A stretch of 64,000 nt of DNA. Source: Purpureocillium takamizusanense. Lineage: Eukaryota; Ascomycota; Sordariomycetes; Hypocreales; Ophiocordycipitaceae. A program made the translations under genes and the position numbers. The notes under the pieces were generated by a model, which had not been told where the DNA came from, did no database searches, and was given only the letters and a program-made list of their open reading frames with translations. The stretch spans positions 3,286,001 through 3,350,000 of the forward strand of contig NC_063069.1 of assembly GCF_022605165.1 (NCBI RefSeq), read 5' to 3'. Positions 1 through 11,025 of the stretch are shown here, one piece after another (within the stretch, counting starts at the first letter, position 1; the number at the start of each line of letters is the position of its first letter).

Positions 1-192
1 ATGTGTCCGCTGCTCCCCCCCCCCAGTTGACCGCCACGTCTCATGAATCCAGCTTTGTAGTCCGACCTGATCCAGCTCCAAACTCAACACTTGCATCTTC
101 AAGCCTACCTACCTTCTGCCCAGCTTTTTCCCACCATCCCGTTCCGAACGAGACATTTACGCAGTGAGACTTCTGGGCGTCTGTCCCCCGCC

Positions 193-984
193 ATGAGTCC
201 TCCGCAAGTGGGCGTCATAAAATGGTCGAGTCGACCACCTGACGACAGGCGGAGGCGCATACGTGACAATCAGAGGCGCCACCGCGAGAGGACGAGAACC
301 CACATCTCGCAGCTCGAGACCAGGCTGGCCGAGACGCAACTCCAGCTACAGGATGCACTTGTTGCAATTCAACACCTGACTTCCGAGCTCGATCGCTACC
401 GTAAATCTGCGTCAATAGACGGACCTGCCACACCCTCTACCCGCGCACTGCATTCACCGTCTACTCCTCCTGTCCTTGAGGCCGACTTAGGCCATGAGCA
501 CCTCAGCTCATCGAGTTCAGAAACCCCAAGCCCGACGACGGACTACATCCGGCACAGAAATAGGGGCAGCGGCGGACAGCGGACTGGGTCAATCGTCGAT
601 GAAGAAAGTCATCTCTCGAGTGCTGAACAAAGTGCTACTTCGCATGCCTGCCGGGCAGACCTGCATCGACACCATCTACCCTCATTCACAGACAGTCCGC
701 TGATAGGAGCTGCCTGTGCTCGCGATGCCGACACAAGTTGCGGTCGCGACGCGGTCGCAGACGAAAACGCATGTCGGGAACTGGACCCGCCGCGGGCGGG
801 CGAGTCGACAACTAGGTGTCGTGATGCATACAAATTGATCTTGGAACGAAATTATACCGGCTGGGACAGTCAGGCTCTGCGTCGATGGCTGAGCCCGGGC
901 TTCCGGGGTCCCGTTTCCGCTGGCGACGGTTGTCGCGTGGAGAATATGCTGTTATTTGCATTGCTGGACCGTATCACATCCTGA
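193..984 (+). CDS. Fungal bZIP-type transcription factor
   Basis: A single open frame of 263 codons from the ATG at 193; an in-frame ATG at 91 lies in what looks like leader sequence, and the 193 start places the basic region near residues 18-35. The basic stretch (RRRRIRDNQRRHRER) runs into a short amphipathic leucine-type helix (ISQLETRLAETQLQLQDAL), the layout of fungal bZIP regulators, which bind DNA as dimers in the nucleus. The last ~55 residues (YTGWDSQALRRWLSPGFRG followed by GCRVENMLLFALLD) match a conserved C-terminal block common in these fungal bZIP proteins; I know this from the family. The residue at the usual N-x7-R arginine position appears to be threonine, so DNA contact could differ. 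The middle is low-complexity and serine-rich. No intron is needed. Target genes cannot be inferred. Confidence 0.75.
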   Translation: MSPPQVGVIKWSSRPPDDRRRRIRDNQRRHRERTRTHISQLETRLAETQLQLQDALVAIQHLTSELDRYRKSASIDGPATPSTRALHSPSTPPVLEADLGHEHLSSSSSETPSPTTDYIRHRNRGSGGQRTGSIVDEESHLSSAEQSATSHACRADLHRHHLPSFTDSPLIGAACARDADTSCGRDAVADENACRELDPPRAGESTTRCRDAYKLILERNYTGWDSQALRRWLSPGFRGPVSAGDGCRVENMLLFALLDRITS

Positions 985-1990
985 ATTGAGCTTCGTCTCA
1001 CGTTGGACGGCTTCGTACTATCATGGGTGACTTCATCTGGATATTTGGTACACGATCGCTACCATGCTGAGAGTCTCGAGCTTCCAACAGTCGCCAAGCC
1101 AGCAAGTCAGGAATCAATGTTGTCTTGATGCAAACATAGGGAGCGTCAGCTAACCAACTTTGATTCGTGAAAACTACGAAATAGAGACAATCTCAATAAT
1201 GGCAAGACCAGTATGCGCTGATATTACGCGAGAATATCCTGTTCTCTCGCCATAATTTTGTTTTGTGTGGATGGCACAATGGCCACTTCACCCAGTCTGG
1301 CTGGACCTTAACACCTACACCCACATAGCGGCACTTCACACAAAGAGTCGTGTGCACTTGGCAAGCGTTGCGGAACACGACATCAGCGACGGCTAGCATC
1401 GTCCATTATCGGCGCTGGACAGGTTAGCTGCGAAGTAAGAGCTTCGGCATTCAACTTACAGCCGGATACGGGTTGAGCAGTTTCCACAGAATCGCACCAC
1501 GGTTACCCATCCCGATTGAGCCAAATGTTGGCAGTCACACGACCACACAATTTTACTTGGCCTCTCAGGCCGGCCAGTCAAGTCCATCATGGACATTAAC
1601 AGACCCAACTAATGTCGATGAGTTATTAGTGCACCTGACGAGGGAGGTCGGGTGAAACAGGAAGAATGCGTCACTGCTGGCTGCGTGCTGCGACCTTTTG
1701 GTGCCGTAGACGCGGAATGGCGGTTCATCCCGAGTCCATGTCAGCAGCTAGTTATTCCCGATCCGAACCCGCAACGCCCCGGAGCGCCAGGTATTGACGA
1801 CCGAGAGCCTCCGTATCAACTTGCACATATTGGGTAAATCAACAATACGGCATCACGATTAAAAGGGAGCATGGTGCTGAGTTGCGTATCAATTGATGGC
1901 CCTGTCTGCAACATAGGTTTTGGTGACCTCAAATTCACGACCCATCTCCACTCCAATTGCTCTTCTTGTCAACCCCGATTTTGAACCAAC
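985..1990. other. Intergenic spacer, no gene seen
   Basis: About 1 kb between the bZIP gene and the ADP/ATP carrier. Only short, unsupported open frames on both strands; no repeat or RNA gene was recognised. It should hold the bZIP 3' end and the carrier promoter. Confidence 0.6.
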
Positions 1991-3329
1991 ATGGCGACAC
2001 GCGATCAGCAGGTGATGGGCATGCCAGTAAGTTTTTCTAGCGTCGCATGATGGGTTTTGTATCGCTATCGAGTATCGTACAAATCGCTTACGCTCATTAG
2101 CCATTCCTGGCCGACTTCCTGAGTACGAGTCTTCCCCTGCCCCTGAGCGCGCTTCGAATTGTCGACGCATATCCACGCTAACATGAAGATGTGTTCCTGC
2201 TCCAGTGGGTGGCGTTTCGGCAGCCATTTCCAAGACGGCGGCCGCTCCGATCGAACGAATCAAGCTCCTCGTGCAAAATCAGGTACGCTCGGCACAGCAC
2301 CACAGCTCAACGTGGCGTGAACGGTATGTCTCTGCCCCAACGACCGGGGTAAACCGATCGTTTAGGAATTGTGCGGCACTCGCACAGGGGACGACACATC
2401 GACACGCTGCGACGCTGTCAAGGGATGCTATGTGGCGAGGGCAAACGCTGATGTTGTACTGTAGGATGAAATGATCAAGGCCGGCCGGCTTGACCGTCGT
2501 TACGGGGGCATCGTGGATTGCTTCAAGCGTACAATAGCAGATGAAGGGACGCTTCTGCTCTGGCGTGGCAATACCGCAAACGTGATTCGCTACTTTCCCA
2601 CGCAGGCTTTGAACTTTGCCCTGAAGGATAAGTTCAAGGCCCTGTTTGGATACAAGAAGGAACGCGACGGTTTTGGACTCTGGGTGTTCGGGAACGTGGC
2701 GTCTGGAGCGGCAAGTCGAACACATGAACTTCTTCGACAGGATCAGAATGTGTACTAACAGTCAAGTGCAGGCTGCGGGCGCCTCGTCTCAGCTGTTCGT
2801 GTACTCGCTCGATTTCGCTCGGACTCGCCTTGCAAATGATGCCAAGAGCTTGAAGACGGATGGCCAGCGCCAGTTCAACGGTCTCTTGGACGTGTACCGC
2901 AAGACTATTGCCACCGATGGCATCCTTGGGCTTTACCGCGGCTTCATGCCCTCTATCGGCGGCATCATCGTCTATCGTGGGCTGTACTTTGGGTCCTATG
3001 ACTCGTTGAAGCCTCTTGTGCTCGTTGGCCCACTTCAGGGCAACTTCTTGGCCTCTTTCCTCCTTGGCTGGTGCGTGACAACTGGCGCCAGCACGCTTGC
3101 ATACCCATTCGATACGATTCGTCGCCGCATGATGATGACATCCGGCGAAGCTGTCAAGTACAAGGGCACTGTGGATGCGGCACGCCAGATTCTTGCGGCC
3201 AACGGCGTCAAGGCGCTTTTTAACGGCGCGGGAGCGAATATCCTCCGTGGCGTGGCTTCGGCCGGGGTGCTTGCTCTTTACGACCAGCTCCAATATTTTG
3301 CTCTCGGACACGGCGCCAAGACAGGTTAA
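1991..3329 (+). CDS. AAC: Mitochondrial ADP/ATP carrier
   Basis: Five exons give a 312-residue protein: 1991-2026, 2101-2122, 2206-2282, 2465-2710, 2772-3329. All phases agree. It exchanges cytosolic ADP for matrix ATP across the inner mitochondrial membrane. The nucleotide-carrier signature RRRMMM is present (codons near 3121-3140, within [13 protein letters not shown]), which separates this carrier from other members of the mitochondrial carrier family. The first-repeat motif [12 protein letters not shown] and a second-repeat DFARTRL are also visible, so all three carrier repeats are represented; length is normal for the family. The fourth intron (2711-2771) uses a GC donor (gcaagt) rather than GT. 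The start was chosen because the first exons encode the expected N-terminal FLADFLMGGVSAA segment. This is a highly conserved core gene. Confidence 0.95.
2711..2771 (+). other. GC-AG intron in the ADP/ATP carrier
   Basis: Exon 4 ends ...GGAGCG and is followed by gcaagt, a standard GC-type donor; the acceptor is ..gtgcag. Only this splice keeps the carrier sequence NVASGA/AGAASSQL continuous and in phase 0. No GT donor nearby does so. Confidence 0.85.
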
Positions 3330-3613
3330 GTGTACGCGCCAGCTGACTCTGAGCGGTTGCTGGTTAGTGGAGTGACGAAGGTCCTTTATATACTAAAGCA
3401 AGGGATATAAGTCAAGCATGGAGACCTTCACTAACGCCCTACAAACTGCAGAAATACAGTGCCTTGAAAGGACGACCTTAATTGGATCTTAAAATACCAT
3501 TGTGTTGCGAGTCCAGATATATTTTCGGGCATCCACATTGTGCAAACTAAAGACTGGCCAATGCCTCATGAGAAAGGAGACATAGGCGCATAGCTGACGA
3601 AGGGAGCTTGATG

Positions 3614-3721
3614 GGCTATCAAGGGAGGAAGAAGAGCTATATAGGTGGCCGAGCGAGAGAGATACCGGTGAAAGAGCCGGCCAACTGGGAGGCTGACAAC
3701 ATTGAAACCCATCCACAACAC
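3614..3721 (-). repeat. LTR-like direct repeat, copy A
   Basis: About 105 bp resembling the segment at 4057-4160 in the same orientation, with the shared core GGGAGGAAGAAGAGCTATAT. Read on the minus strand it begins TGTTGTGGATGGG and carries a TATA-like box (CTATATAGCTC), as the start of a retrotransposon long terminal repeat would. No second terminus, primer-binding site or coding domain is visible, so assignment to an LTR element is inference. Confidence 0.45.
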
Positions 3722-4056
3722 CGCCCCTCAGCTGAGCCTATGATATGATGCCCGTGACCCTAGCCCTTGCTCTTTTTCTTGGTGTTTCCCCTGCTTGCCC
3801 TGCCTGCCCTGCCTATTGTCTGCATTGATGTTTGTCTTGATGTTTGTCGTGCCGTCCCGTGTCGTGCCATGTTATATTGATCTCTGAGATCGACGAGAAA
3901 TTTTTCAAGTGCCTTCTCATGGGGAATGCCTCGAGAACAGAACTTTTGCCTCCATAAGACGGCATAAGCCATATCGAAAGAAGGACTTTTGCCTTTATAC
4001 GGACTTATAGATTGATTAGTGCCTTCTCTACCGCGTATAACTGGTAAAGAGCCTAA

Positions 4057-4160
4057 CAGGCCATCGAGGGAGGAAGAAGAGCTATATAGGTAGCCGAGAG
4101 AGAGAGAGACTAGTAAAAGAGCCGGCCAACTAGAAAGCCAACTAACCCATCTATAACACC
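4057..4160 (-). repeat. LTR-like direct repeat, copy B
   Basis: Partner of copy A. Most differences from A are G to A or C to T (for example GGTGGCC to GGTAGCC, CCACAAC to CTATAAC), the direction expected of repeat-induced point mutation. On the minus strand it begins TGTTATAGATGGG. The two starts lie about 440 bp apart. Confidence 0.45.
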
Positions 4161-4408
4161 TCACATATAGCGACAAGACAAGCCCAAATATATCACCATC
4201 TACCTAAGCCTCCTAAGTATGATAAAGGAAGGAGAGATGCCGAGTAGTAGACTGAGTTGGAAAAACGATTCGTATTTCAGCCAGTCCTACATGTAAAACA
4301 GACTACTGGTTGACAGCTCCCCGTTGTCGAATTCGGCAGTCTATAATCCGTCGATTGGTCAAGTACTGTTACATTTAGAAGAAAGCACCGTATGTCTATA
4401 TCTCCCTT

Positions 4409-5035
4409 CTACCAGAACCTGACGGCATCGGGGCAGATCTTGAGGTCGCCGCTGGCCGTCCAGATCTTTTGCTCGCGCACGGGCGTGCCGGTGCGGGCAG
4501 CGTTGACCATCCAGCCGGGCTTCATGTAGATGCCAACGTGGGCGACCTTGCTCTTGCAGTTGCCGCCATTGGCCCAGAACAGCATGTCACCAGGCTGAGC
4601 GTCCTTGCGGGGAATGTGCTTGCCCATCTTGGAGTGGTACTGGTCTTGAGCCACGCGAGCTAGAGCGACGTCAGCATGTACAAGATTCAATGGGTTAGAA
4701 GCGGAAATGAGCGCTTACGAATGGTCTTCTTCTGAGCCTGGCAGACGGCATACTGGGTGAGGCCTGAAGCAACGCATGTGAGTGGGAACAGTTCATCACG
4801 GGAGAGAGCGGACCAGTCACCACGAACCTGAGCAATCGAAGCCACCCTTGGTCGGGCCCTTGCAGCCACCGCCACCCCAGACGTAAGGAAGACCCTCCTT
4901 GCTCTTGGCCGCGGCAACAATGCCTGGACCGGATCGCTTGTCGAGGGCAGCGTGCTCCTCAGCAACGTCAGCGGCCGTGGGCATGGCAGACGCGCCAGCG
5001 GCGAGGAGAACGCTAAAGATCTGGAAGAACTTCAT
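4409..5035 (-). CDS. Secreted NlpC/P60 (C40) peptidase
   Basis: Three exons (5035-4828, 4763-4719, 4659-4409; all phases agree) give 167 residues. The N-terminus MKFFQIFSVLLAAGASAMP is a clear signal peptide. A short pro-like segment ending in DKRS (possible KR cleavage) precedes the catalytic domain. The nucleophile motif is FDCSGLTQYAV, created across the first splice junction, and the catalytic His lies in KVAHVGIYM; both are typical of NlpC/P60 enzymes, which cut gamma-D-glutamyl-diamino acid bonds in bacterial peptidoglycan. Further cysteines (GGCKG, VCQAQ, GNCKS, LKICPD) suggest disulfides of an extracellular protein. Fungi lack peptidoglycan, so a likely role is action on bacteria or bacterial debris; that is inference. 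The gene is flanked by repeats on its 3' side and a long spacer on its 5' side. Confidence 0.85.
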
Positions 5036-6334
5036 GTTGGCTGTCGCAAATATATATGCTCTTGCTAGGCTTTGATGAGATAATTGAGATCAGGAATATT
5101 GCTCCGGCTTTGTCTTTGAGGGATCAAATGGCAAAGGACAATCTGCTTCTTATATACTTTGCCCCTTCAGCGCGCAACGTGCCTGGCACTCTATCACATT
5201 CAGGGCAGGCGGTCTATCAACGGCTCAGCGTACAGTACATCTCGCGGTCGATCAGCGCGCATAATACTTCAGCTTGCTATTTTTAAAAACTCTATGTCAA
5301 TCTTCACTCGAAAACAACACAGCTGGACGCCGCCGATGATCCGTACCTGCGCCGTTGGCTCCCCTCCCCCGGCGCACAAACCACCACAGCGCATGGTAAG
5401 CCGCCCAGTGTTCAGCGCGATGGCCATCATCTATTTGTGGAGATGGTCAGGAGAGCCTGGGCCTGGCGATGCAACACCCGTGTCGATCTCATTGGCGCCT
5501 TGGCTCCCGCACGCCACTGACGCTGGGGGTTGGAATTGTCCAGCCGCAGAGCCTCGTTAGCCACAATGGCACCTGCGAAGTGCCGCTCCAGGCTAAGACG
5601 GGCGAACGGCATCCCGTCTTATTATAATCCGGACAGATCCTCCAGGGCCAGCACTCTTCCGGTCCGTCTCCCTACTTTCGGATGTCAACCGAATTGAACA
5701 GAGATCGCAACGGATACCGAAAGGGATCGGGTCATTTGGCGGGAGATCGCTGCCCCAGATCAAATCCACTGACCGAGCCAGCCTGCACGTCTAGCCATGT
5801 TTTGACCAAGACACAGCGGCTTCTGACGGGGTCTTCGGCTACAGAGGCAAGTCCAGTCGGCTTCGTATACGAGCTGGGACGATATGTCCCTATTTTCCTG
5901 TTCATGTTGCATCGCGCGAGAACTTTTGCTTTGTACGATGGTCCACATGGTCGGCATATTCGTGCCGTCTGATCATTTTAATGTCCAGAATCAAATTTTT
6001 GTTCATTTGCACGAACAGCGTTGAACCCGTTGTTCGCCACGCTCGTTAACACCGAGCGCAATGCATGCCCTTTCTCAACTCATCTTGGCCAACACAGTGC
6101 CTTTCGCCCCTCAACGTTGAAGGCCGTGACAAACAGCTTGAGCTTCTCGAAATCCCCATTTAAATGAAATGGAGGTCCAATTCCTGACTGATATGCTGGT
6201 ATCCATTCTTTAAGTGAGCCGCCCTTGGCGTCGTGAACAATATGGCTCGTTGTTGGACCTCGTCTAAGCCCCGTTTCCTCTACCCTATAACTATGCGACC
6301 ATCCAGTCGTTAACTGGCCTTGCAGTGTCGGCCG
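5036..6334. other. Intergenic spacer, 1.3 kb
   Basis: Upstream of the NlpC/P60 gene and downstream of the P450 gene. Apart from the TATA-like box I see only short unsupported open frames; no RNA gene or repeat was recognised. Confidence 0.5.
5149..5156 (-). promoter_or_regulatory. TATA-like box upstream of the NlpC/P60 gene
   Basis: Read on the minus strand the sequence is TATATAAG, about 115 bp before the ATG at 5035. Position and orientation fit a core promoter of a regulated secreted-protein gene. Confidence 0.4.
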
Positions 6335-8043
6335 CTACTCCTCCCCAGTCATGCGCTCCGTTTCCTTCATGGCGTGAGCTAGCGCTGTGTTGTTCCGAGG
6401 CACAAAAAGCGCCTTATAACGGTGCGGCATCGCCACCAAGCTTGTGGGATCAGCATTGCCACGAACCGGGTGGCAGTCTACCGCGTCCTGCTTCTCAATA
6501 TGGAAGCTATTTATGAGTCGCATATATAGCAGATATAGCTCCCGGTTTGCCAGCAACGAGCCGGCGCACATGCGGTAGCCGACGCCGTAGGTGAAGAGGG
6601 GTGCATCAGGCTGCTCGAGCCATCGCTCCGGACGGAAAACATCGGGGTCAGACCAGACGGCCGAGTCTGTAGTCCAAATCAGCGAATATTCACGTATAAG
6701 GCGTTTAAGTAGGCGTGGCCCTGTCACTTACCCCGATTGCAGGCCCATGCATTCAAGAACACGACTGAACCCTTGGGTATGACAGTCCCACCGTAGGCCA
6801 CATCCTTGATGCTGGCACGCGGCAGCGCCAGGCGTAAGACCGTAAAATATCGAAGCGACTCTTTCACCAGGGCGACAATGTACTGGCAGGTCTGATCATC
6901 ACCCTCGTCACACATTGGCCTGTCCTCGCCAAATGTCTTGCGAATTTCACGGACGGCCTTGTCTTGGACCTCGGGATGCTGCGACAAATAGGCGACGAAC
7001 CAAGCTACTTGGGTCGTCACGGTGTCGAGGCCGCCAGAGAGCATGGTGAGGCTGATGGATGTCAGCTCGGCCTTGTTGAGCTTGGCCTCTTCGTCCATGA
7101 TGACATTGGCCTGGATGCACGGCTTGTGCGTCCCACGTGCGATCCTATCGTCAAGCCCGTTATTGAGGTCCGTCAAGTACTTGTCTCTGCGGTTTCGCAT
7201 CTCTCTGGCCTTGGTCGAGTGCATGTTGAATGGATTCAGTCGCATCAAGGGGATGTAGTCTTGCAAATTGCCCGTAGTGGAGCGGAAGCGGCTGATTTCT
7301 TCCTCGACGTGGGTGATTTCGTCAAACAGGTTGTCGCTCTGGCTTTTGAGACGCACGCCCCAGTTGAGAGTCAGGGCAAGGGACAGAGAAAGCCGCTGGA
7401 TCATCGGCATTGGATCCACTGCCTTGTTCCCAGCTTGTCCATATGTATAGAGTTCCCGGATGAAATCTCGGGTCTCGATGTCAAGATGTGATATGTAAGT
7501 CTGAACGGACGGTTTGTTCAATGCCGACGCTGCGCCTTTCCGGCGGCGCTTGAGCGAGTCACTGTAGGGCGACGTGCCAATTGTTGTTCCAGCGGTATCA
7601 CTCAAAACCTACAACAGTTGCCATATTAGCCAAGAGAAATCCAACAAAGTCGTGTCCAGCGTGAAAAAAAGCACCTTGTGAAAAGTGTAAAACTCTGGTC
7701 GCGAGCTCATGGCTTGGGCGTTTTGTCCGAAAATGGTCCTCGCTGCCGATGCGGAGTTGATCACCACAACGGGCACATTTCCAAGCTGTATCTGGTAGAC
7801 GTCGCCAAACCGACGGGCCCACTCACGATACTTCTCCGCGGCATTCACGCGGATGTCCCAGAGATTGCCAATGAGCGGCAGGCCCGGGGGCCCCTTCATC
7901 CCGTGTATCCTGGCATTATAGCGCACAAGCTCGTTGACGAGAACGTACAACGCTGGTGCCGCAACGAGTGTGAGGAGCAGGGACTGCCATTTGGTATGTT
8001 GCAGCTGCTCGGCCACCGACAAGATAACGTTGGCAATGGTCAT
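6335..8043 (-). CDS. Cytochrome P450, CYP504-like (phenylacetate hydroxylase type)
   Basis: Three exons (8043-7675, 7608-6732, 6666-6335) give 525 residues. An N-terminal membrane anchor (LLLTLVAAPALYVLV) is followed by the proline hinge KGPPGLPLIGN. The I-helix region, the ExxR helix motif (KESLRYF), the PERW motif (NAWACNRDSAVW then FRPERW) and the heme loop with its Cys ligand (FTYGVGYRMCAGSLLANREL) are all present and ordered. Heme-loop wording and the C-terminal DPTSLVAMPHRYK block match, from memory, fungal CYP504 enzymes such as Aspergillus phacA/phacB, which hydroxylate phenylacetate or 3-hydroxyphenylacetate at the endoplasmic reticulum on the way to homogentisate. The exact substrate is inferred. 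It is divergent from a Zn2Cys6 regulator across a 440-bp spacer. The start is the ATG at 8043. Confidence 0.85.
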
Positions 8044-8483
8044 GGCAAAGCTCAACCGGAGGGCGGCGGCGGCGGCGACTGGGGTTTGTCTGTTATATCA
8101 AGGGGGGGTCTCAAACCTTGTTTCGATCCGCGAATCAAACGACGGTGGCAGTGCTTCTTGAACGGGCATGGACGGCTCCCTTTTCTTGAGGATCACCTTG
8201 TGTCGCACGGTCTCCTTAGATATACCTCGCCAAGGCAAAGTTCCAGCGCGGCATTGCGCCTGTATCCGCACCTTGAAGCTTCCCCACTACCCCGCGGGCA
8301 GTTTTCTTGACGAAAGCGGCTCGGAAATCTCGGAATTGTTTCCGAGTGCAAGTCTTGGTGTCTGATTGACTGAATCGTTGGGGCGCCAGATGCCACATAA
8401 TACCCCCAGCTCGGAAGCCAACCCCTTGGGGAAAGCTCTGAATTCCGGCGTAATCATTCTGAGGACGCTACGCACGACCAACG
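8044..8483. promoter_or_regulatory. Shared P450/regulator promoter with four CTCGGAA motifs
   Basis: Divergent promoter between the P450 and Zn2Cys6 genes. CTCGGAA lies at 8320-8326, 8329-8335 and 8410-8416, and its complement TTCCGAG at 8340-8346. The copies at 8320-8346 form a direct-plus-inverted set. CGG-containing inverted repeats are the usual sites of Zn2Cys6 dimers, so autoregulation by the adjacent factor is plausible but inferred. Confidence 0.5.
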
Positions 8484-10939
8484 ATGGAGCACAGTCCCTC
8501 GTCTCTCAGCTCGCAATCTGCTCCGCGGCATGATTCTCAAGTCGGCAGCCCGCTTCATCGTCGCTCCAAGCGCGGGAGGTACACGCCGGTGGCATGGTTA
8601 GTTAGCCCTTCCCTTCCCTGGCCTGGAGAGTGTCCTTGCAGACGTTAATGACCTGGCCGTGTAGCAATGAGTGCAAGAAGCGGAAGCTCAAGTGCATTCC
8701 AACTGACGATGACAAGTGTCAGCGATGCATCGCAGGGGGCGTCATCTGCGTGTTCGGGTCGCGGCCGCCACCGCGTGCCACCAAGACAGCTCGGCTGGCC
8801 AACATGAAGATGCATGTTCTTGCAGACGCGTCGAGCCATCATCACGTTCGTGCCCTGACCGATGAGATGGCACAACTGCGACAGCAAGTCGTGGACCTGG
8901 CCGAGTCTGTCAGAGAGCTCAGGGAGAACGCGGATGGGACATCACGGCCGCAGAACACGTCCTGCGTTGCGGCGGCCTTTGCCAACTCCCCGTCCAATGT
9001 TGCTTCCATGTCGCGAGACAACGCACCCAAGCATCCGCACTTCATCGGCCCTACACGCCCGGCGTACGGGCTCGTTGTAGCGGAGCGCTCGCTCACGCGC
9101 ATGGGCATCCAAGCTCTTGATTCCGCCAAGTCTACGTCCTTGTCCTCAAGCCGAGCCGATTCCCCTCTCGCGGGCGACGCGATGGAAGACGAGGAGCCTT
9201 CCACTACAGACGCCGAGTTCTGGGCCAGCTGTACGCCTGACGAGGTCGCACGCCTGCTGGCCGTCTTTGAAGAGGAAGTCGAGTCCGTGTACCCCTTCGT
9301 TGACACCATTGAGCTGGCCTCGCGGGCTGAGCAGATCTTGAACCGTATCCGCCACTCGGACGCCTTGGACAATCAGCCGCATGATAGGCAACAAGCTCCG
9401 CTCAGTAACCTGGATGTCGACATGGCCAAGCTGGCCGTGGCCACGACTGTGGCCATTGAGGCGCATGGCAAGACAGCACTGAGCGCGTCCATCGCCGGGT
9501 CTGTGGAGGACCGTCTGTCGCGCATCTCAAGGGGCCAGGTGGAACTGAAAGGGATACAGCTCTTGACCATGCTGGTAAGCACTGCCACGCACCCAAAGTC
9601 CAGCACTCCCATCACGCGTAGACCATACTTACAGTCACCAATAGAGCATTTACTACTTCCACTGTGATGACGAGCTCCTTGCCTGGCGCACCATCGGCGT
9701 CGCTGCTCGCGAGGCTCTCGAGATGGGCCTGCATCGTCGCCGCAGCCTGTTTGACAATTTCCGCGACGCCCACTCGCGCCGGGACGCCATGCGCGTGTTC
9801 TGGTGTGTATACGTGCTCGATCGTCGCTGGAGCTTTGGGACGAGCTTGTCCTTTGCGCTCTCTGATCGTGATATCGATCCCGCGTTACCGGAGCCTGTAA
9901 GTCGCCATGCCGACCCCTGCTGACAAGACATGAGTATCTTATAAAACATCGCCTCCCATAGGACGCAGACTTAGCCTACCTCCGATGCATGATAAGCTAT
10001 GCGCGCTTGTGCTCCAAGATATGGGACGCCATTCCACCGTTCGGTTCTCCCTCGCCGGCCATTCCCACCGAAGACGTCCACGCGCTCGACCTCAGCACGC
10101 AAGTCTGGCTAGACTCGATCCCGTCACACCTTCAGATACGGCATCCGCGGATGCTCAGCGCGGCTAGCGGCAACAACATGTCTCAACCGCGCGTGCTGCA
10201 CCGCCTCCGCGCTCTGCTCTACCTCCGCGGCAACTACACCCGCATCGCCATATATCAGCACTACCTGTTGAGCTCCGCGAGCATACAAGCCAATCTTCCC
10301 TCTGCGCGGCTCGTCGTGGAAATCGCACGGGACACCGTGCAGGTCCTCGTTCATCTCAACGCCACAACCGACGTTTACTCGCGCCAGCAAAATGCCTTCA
10401 ACTACTTCTTGCTGAGCGCCTTTGCCGTACTCACCTTGGCAGTGTGTCACGCGCCGCACCATTTCGCAAAGACATGCCGAGAAAGCCTCGTACAGGCGAT
10501 TGAACTGGTCAAGGGATTTTCTCGCCATAGCGTAGCGAGCAGGAGATTGTGGAACAGCATTCGAGAGCTGTTGCCGCGGTTAAAAAGCCTCCAAATGCAA
10601 AGCTCGGAGGGCGGCCCGCACGTGGATTCCATGGCCCATGTTGCTGCTGGTGATGTTGGTGTGGAAACAGAGACGCGGCGGGAAAACAGAACCGACATGG
10701 ACGCCCCGATGGACTTGGGACCACAGTTCCACGTCGACGGCGGAATGCAACTTTCCATGATCCCCGAGGTGACGGAATTTAGTTCAGATCTCTTGGACCT
10801 ATTTGACACTCTGGGACAAGGACAGAGCTTCGGAAATGCGTTTGAAACCGACTTTGGCGACCCATTGGCACACGGAGGGTTGGAGCTGCAGTCGGACGAG
10901 CTGGGAATCTCCCGCCGCTTTCTTCAAGGCCTAATGTGA
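8484..10939 (+). CDS. Zn2Cys6 transcription factor with fungal_trans domain
   Basis: Four exons (8484-8596, 8665-9574, 9645-9896, 9962-10939) give 750 residues. The zinc cluster is split by intron 1: A-C-NE-C-KKRKLK-C-IPTDDDK-C-QR-C-IAGGVI-C, a full set of six cysteines near residues 38-65. A heptad-like helix (LTDEMAQLRQQVVDLAESV) follows as a dimerisation segment. The middle region with YYFHCDDELLAWRTIGVAAREALEMG and FWCVYVLDRRWSFG is the fungal-specific transcription factor domain (PF04082 type). The C-terminal ~100 residues are acidic (ELQSDELG, DLLDLFDTL) and may be an activation region. The factor is divergent from the CYP504-like P450 and next to ALDH and Dabb genes, which is the arrangement of a pathway regulator. 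Confidence 0.9.
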
Positions 10940-11025
10940 TGAATAGAAAGCACACTCTCTAAGACTCGCGAGTTTGGGATAGCGATTGACCTGCCTATGG
11001 TGGCCCTTGTGATCTGACGAGACTT

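Larger units (their letters stand above)
3330..4408. other. Gene-free spacer with decayed repeats
   Basis: Between the carrier and the NlpC/P60 gene. It contains the two related direct repeats listed separately and a short run of TGTTTGTC-like units at 3829-3850. Open frames on the minus strand here are the repeats themselves, not a credible gene. Confidence 0.55.

Noticed and set aside
3760..4176. 138-codon minus-strand open frame
   Set aside because: It spans the LTR-like repeat copy B and simple TGTC repeats; similarity to the frame at 3489-3716 comes from the repeat, not from a gene family.
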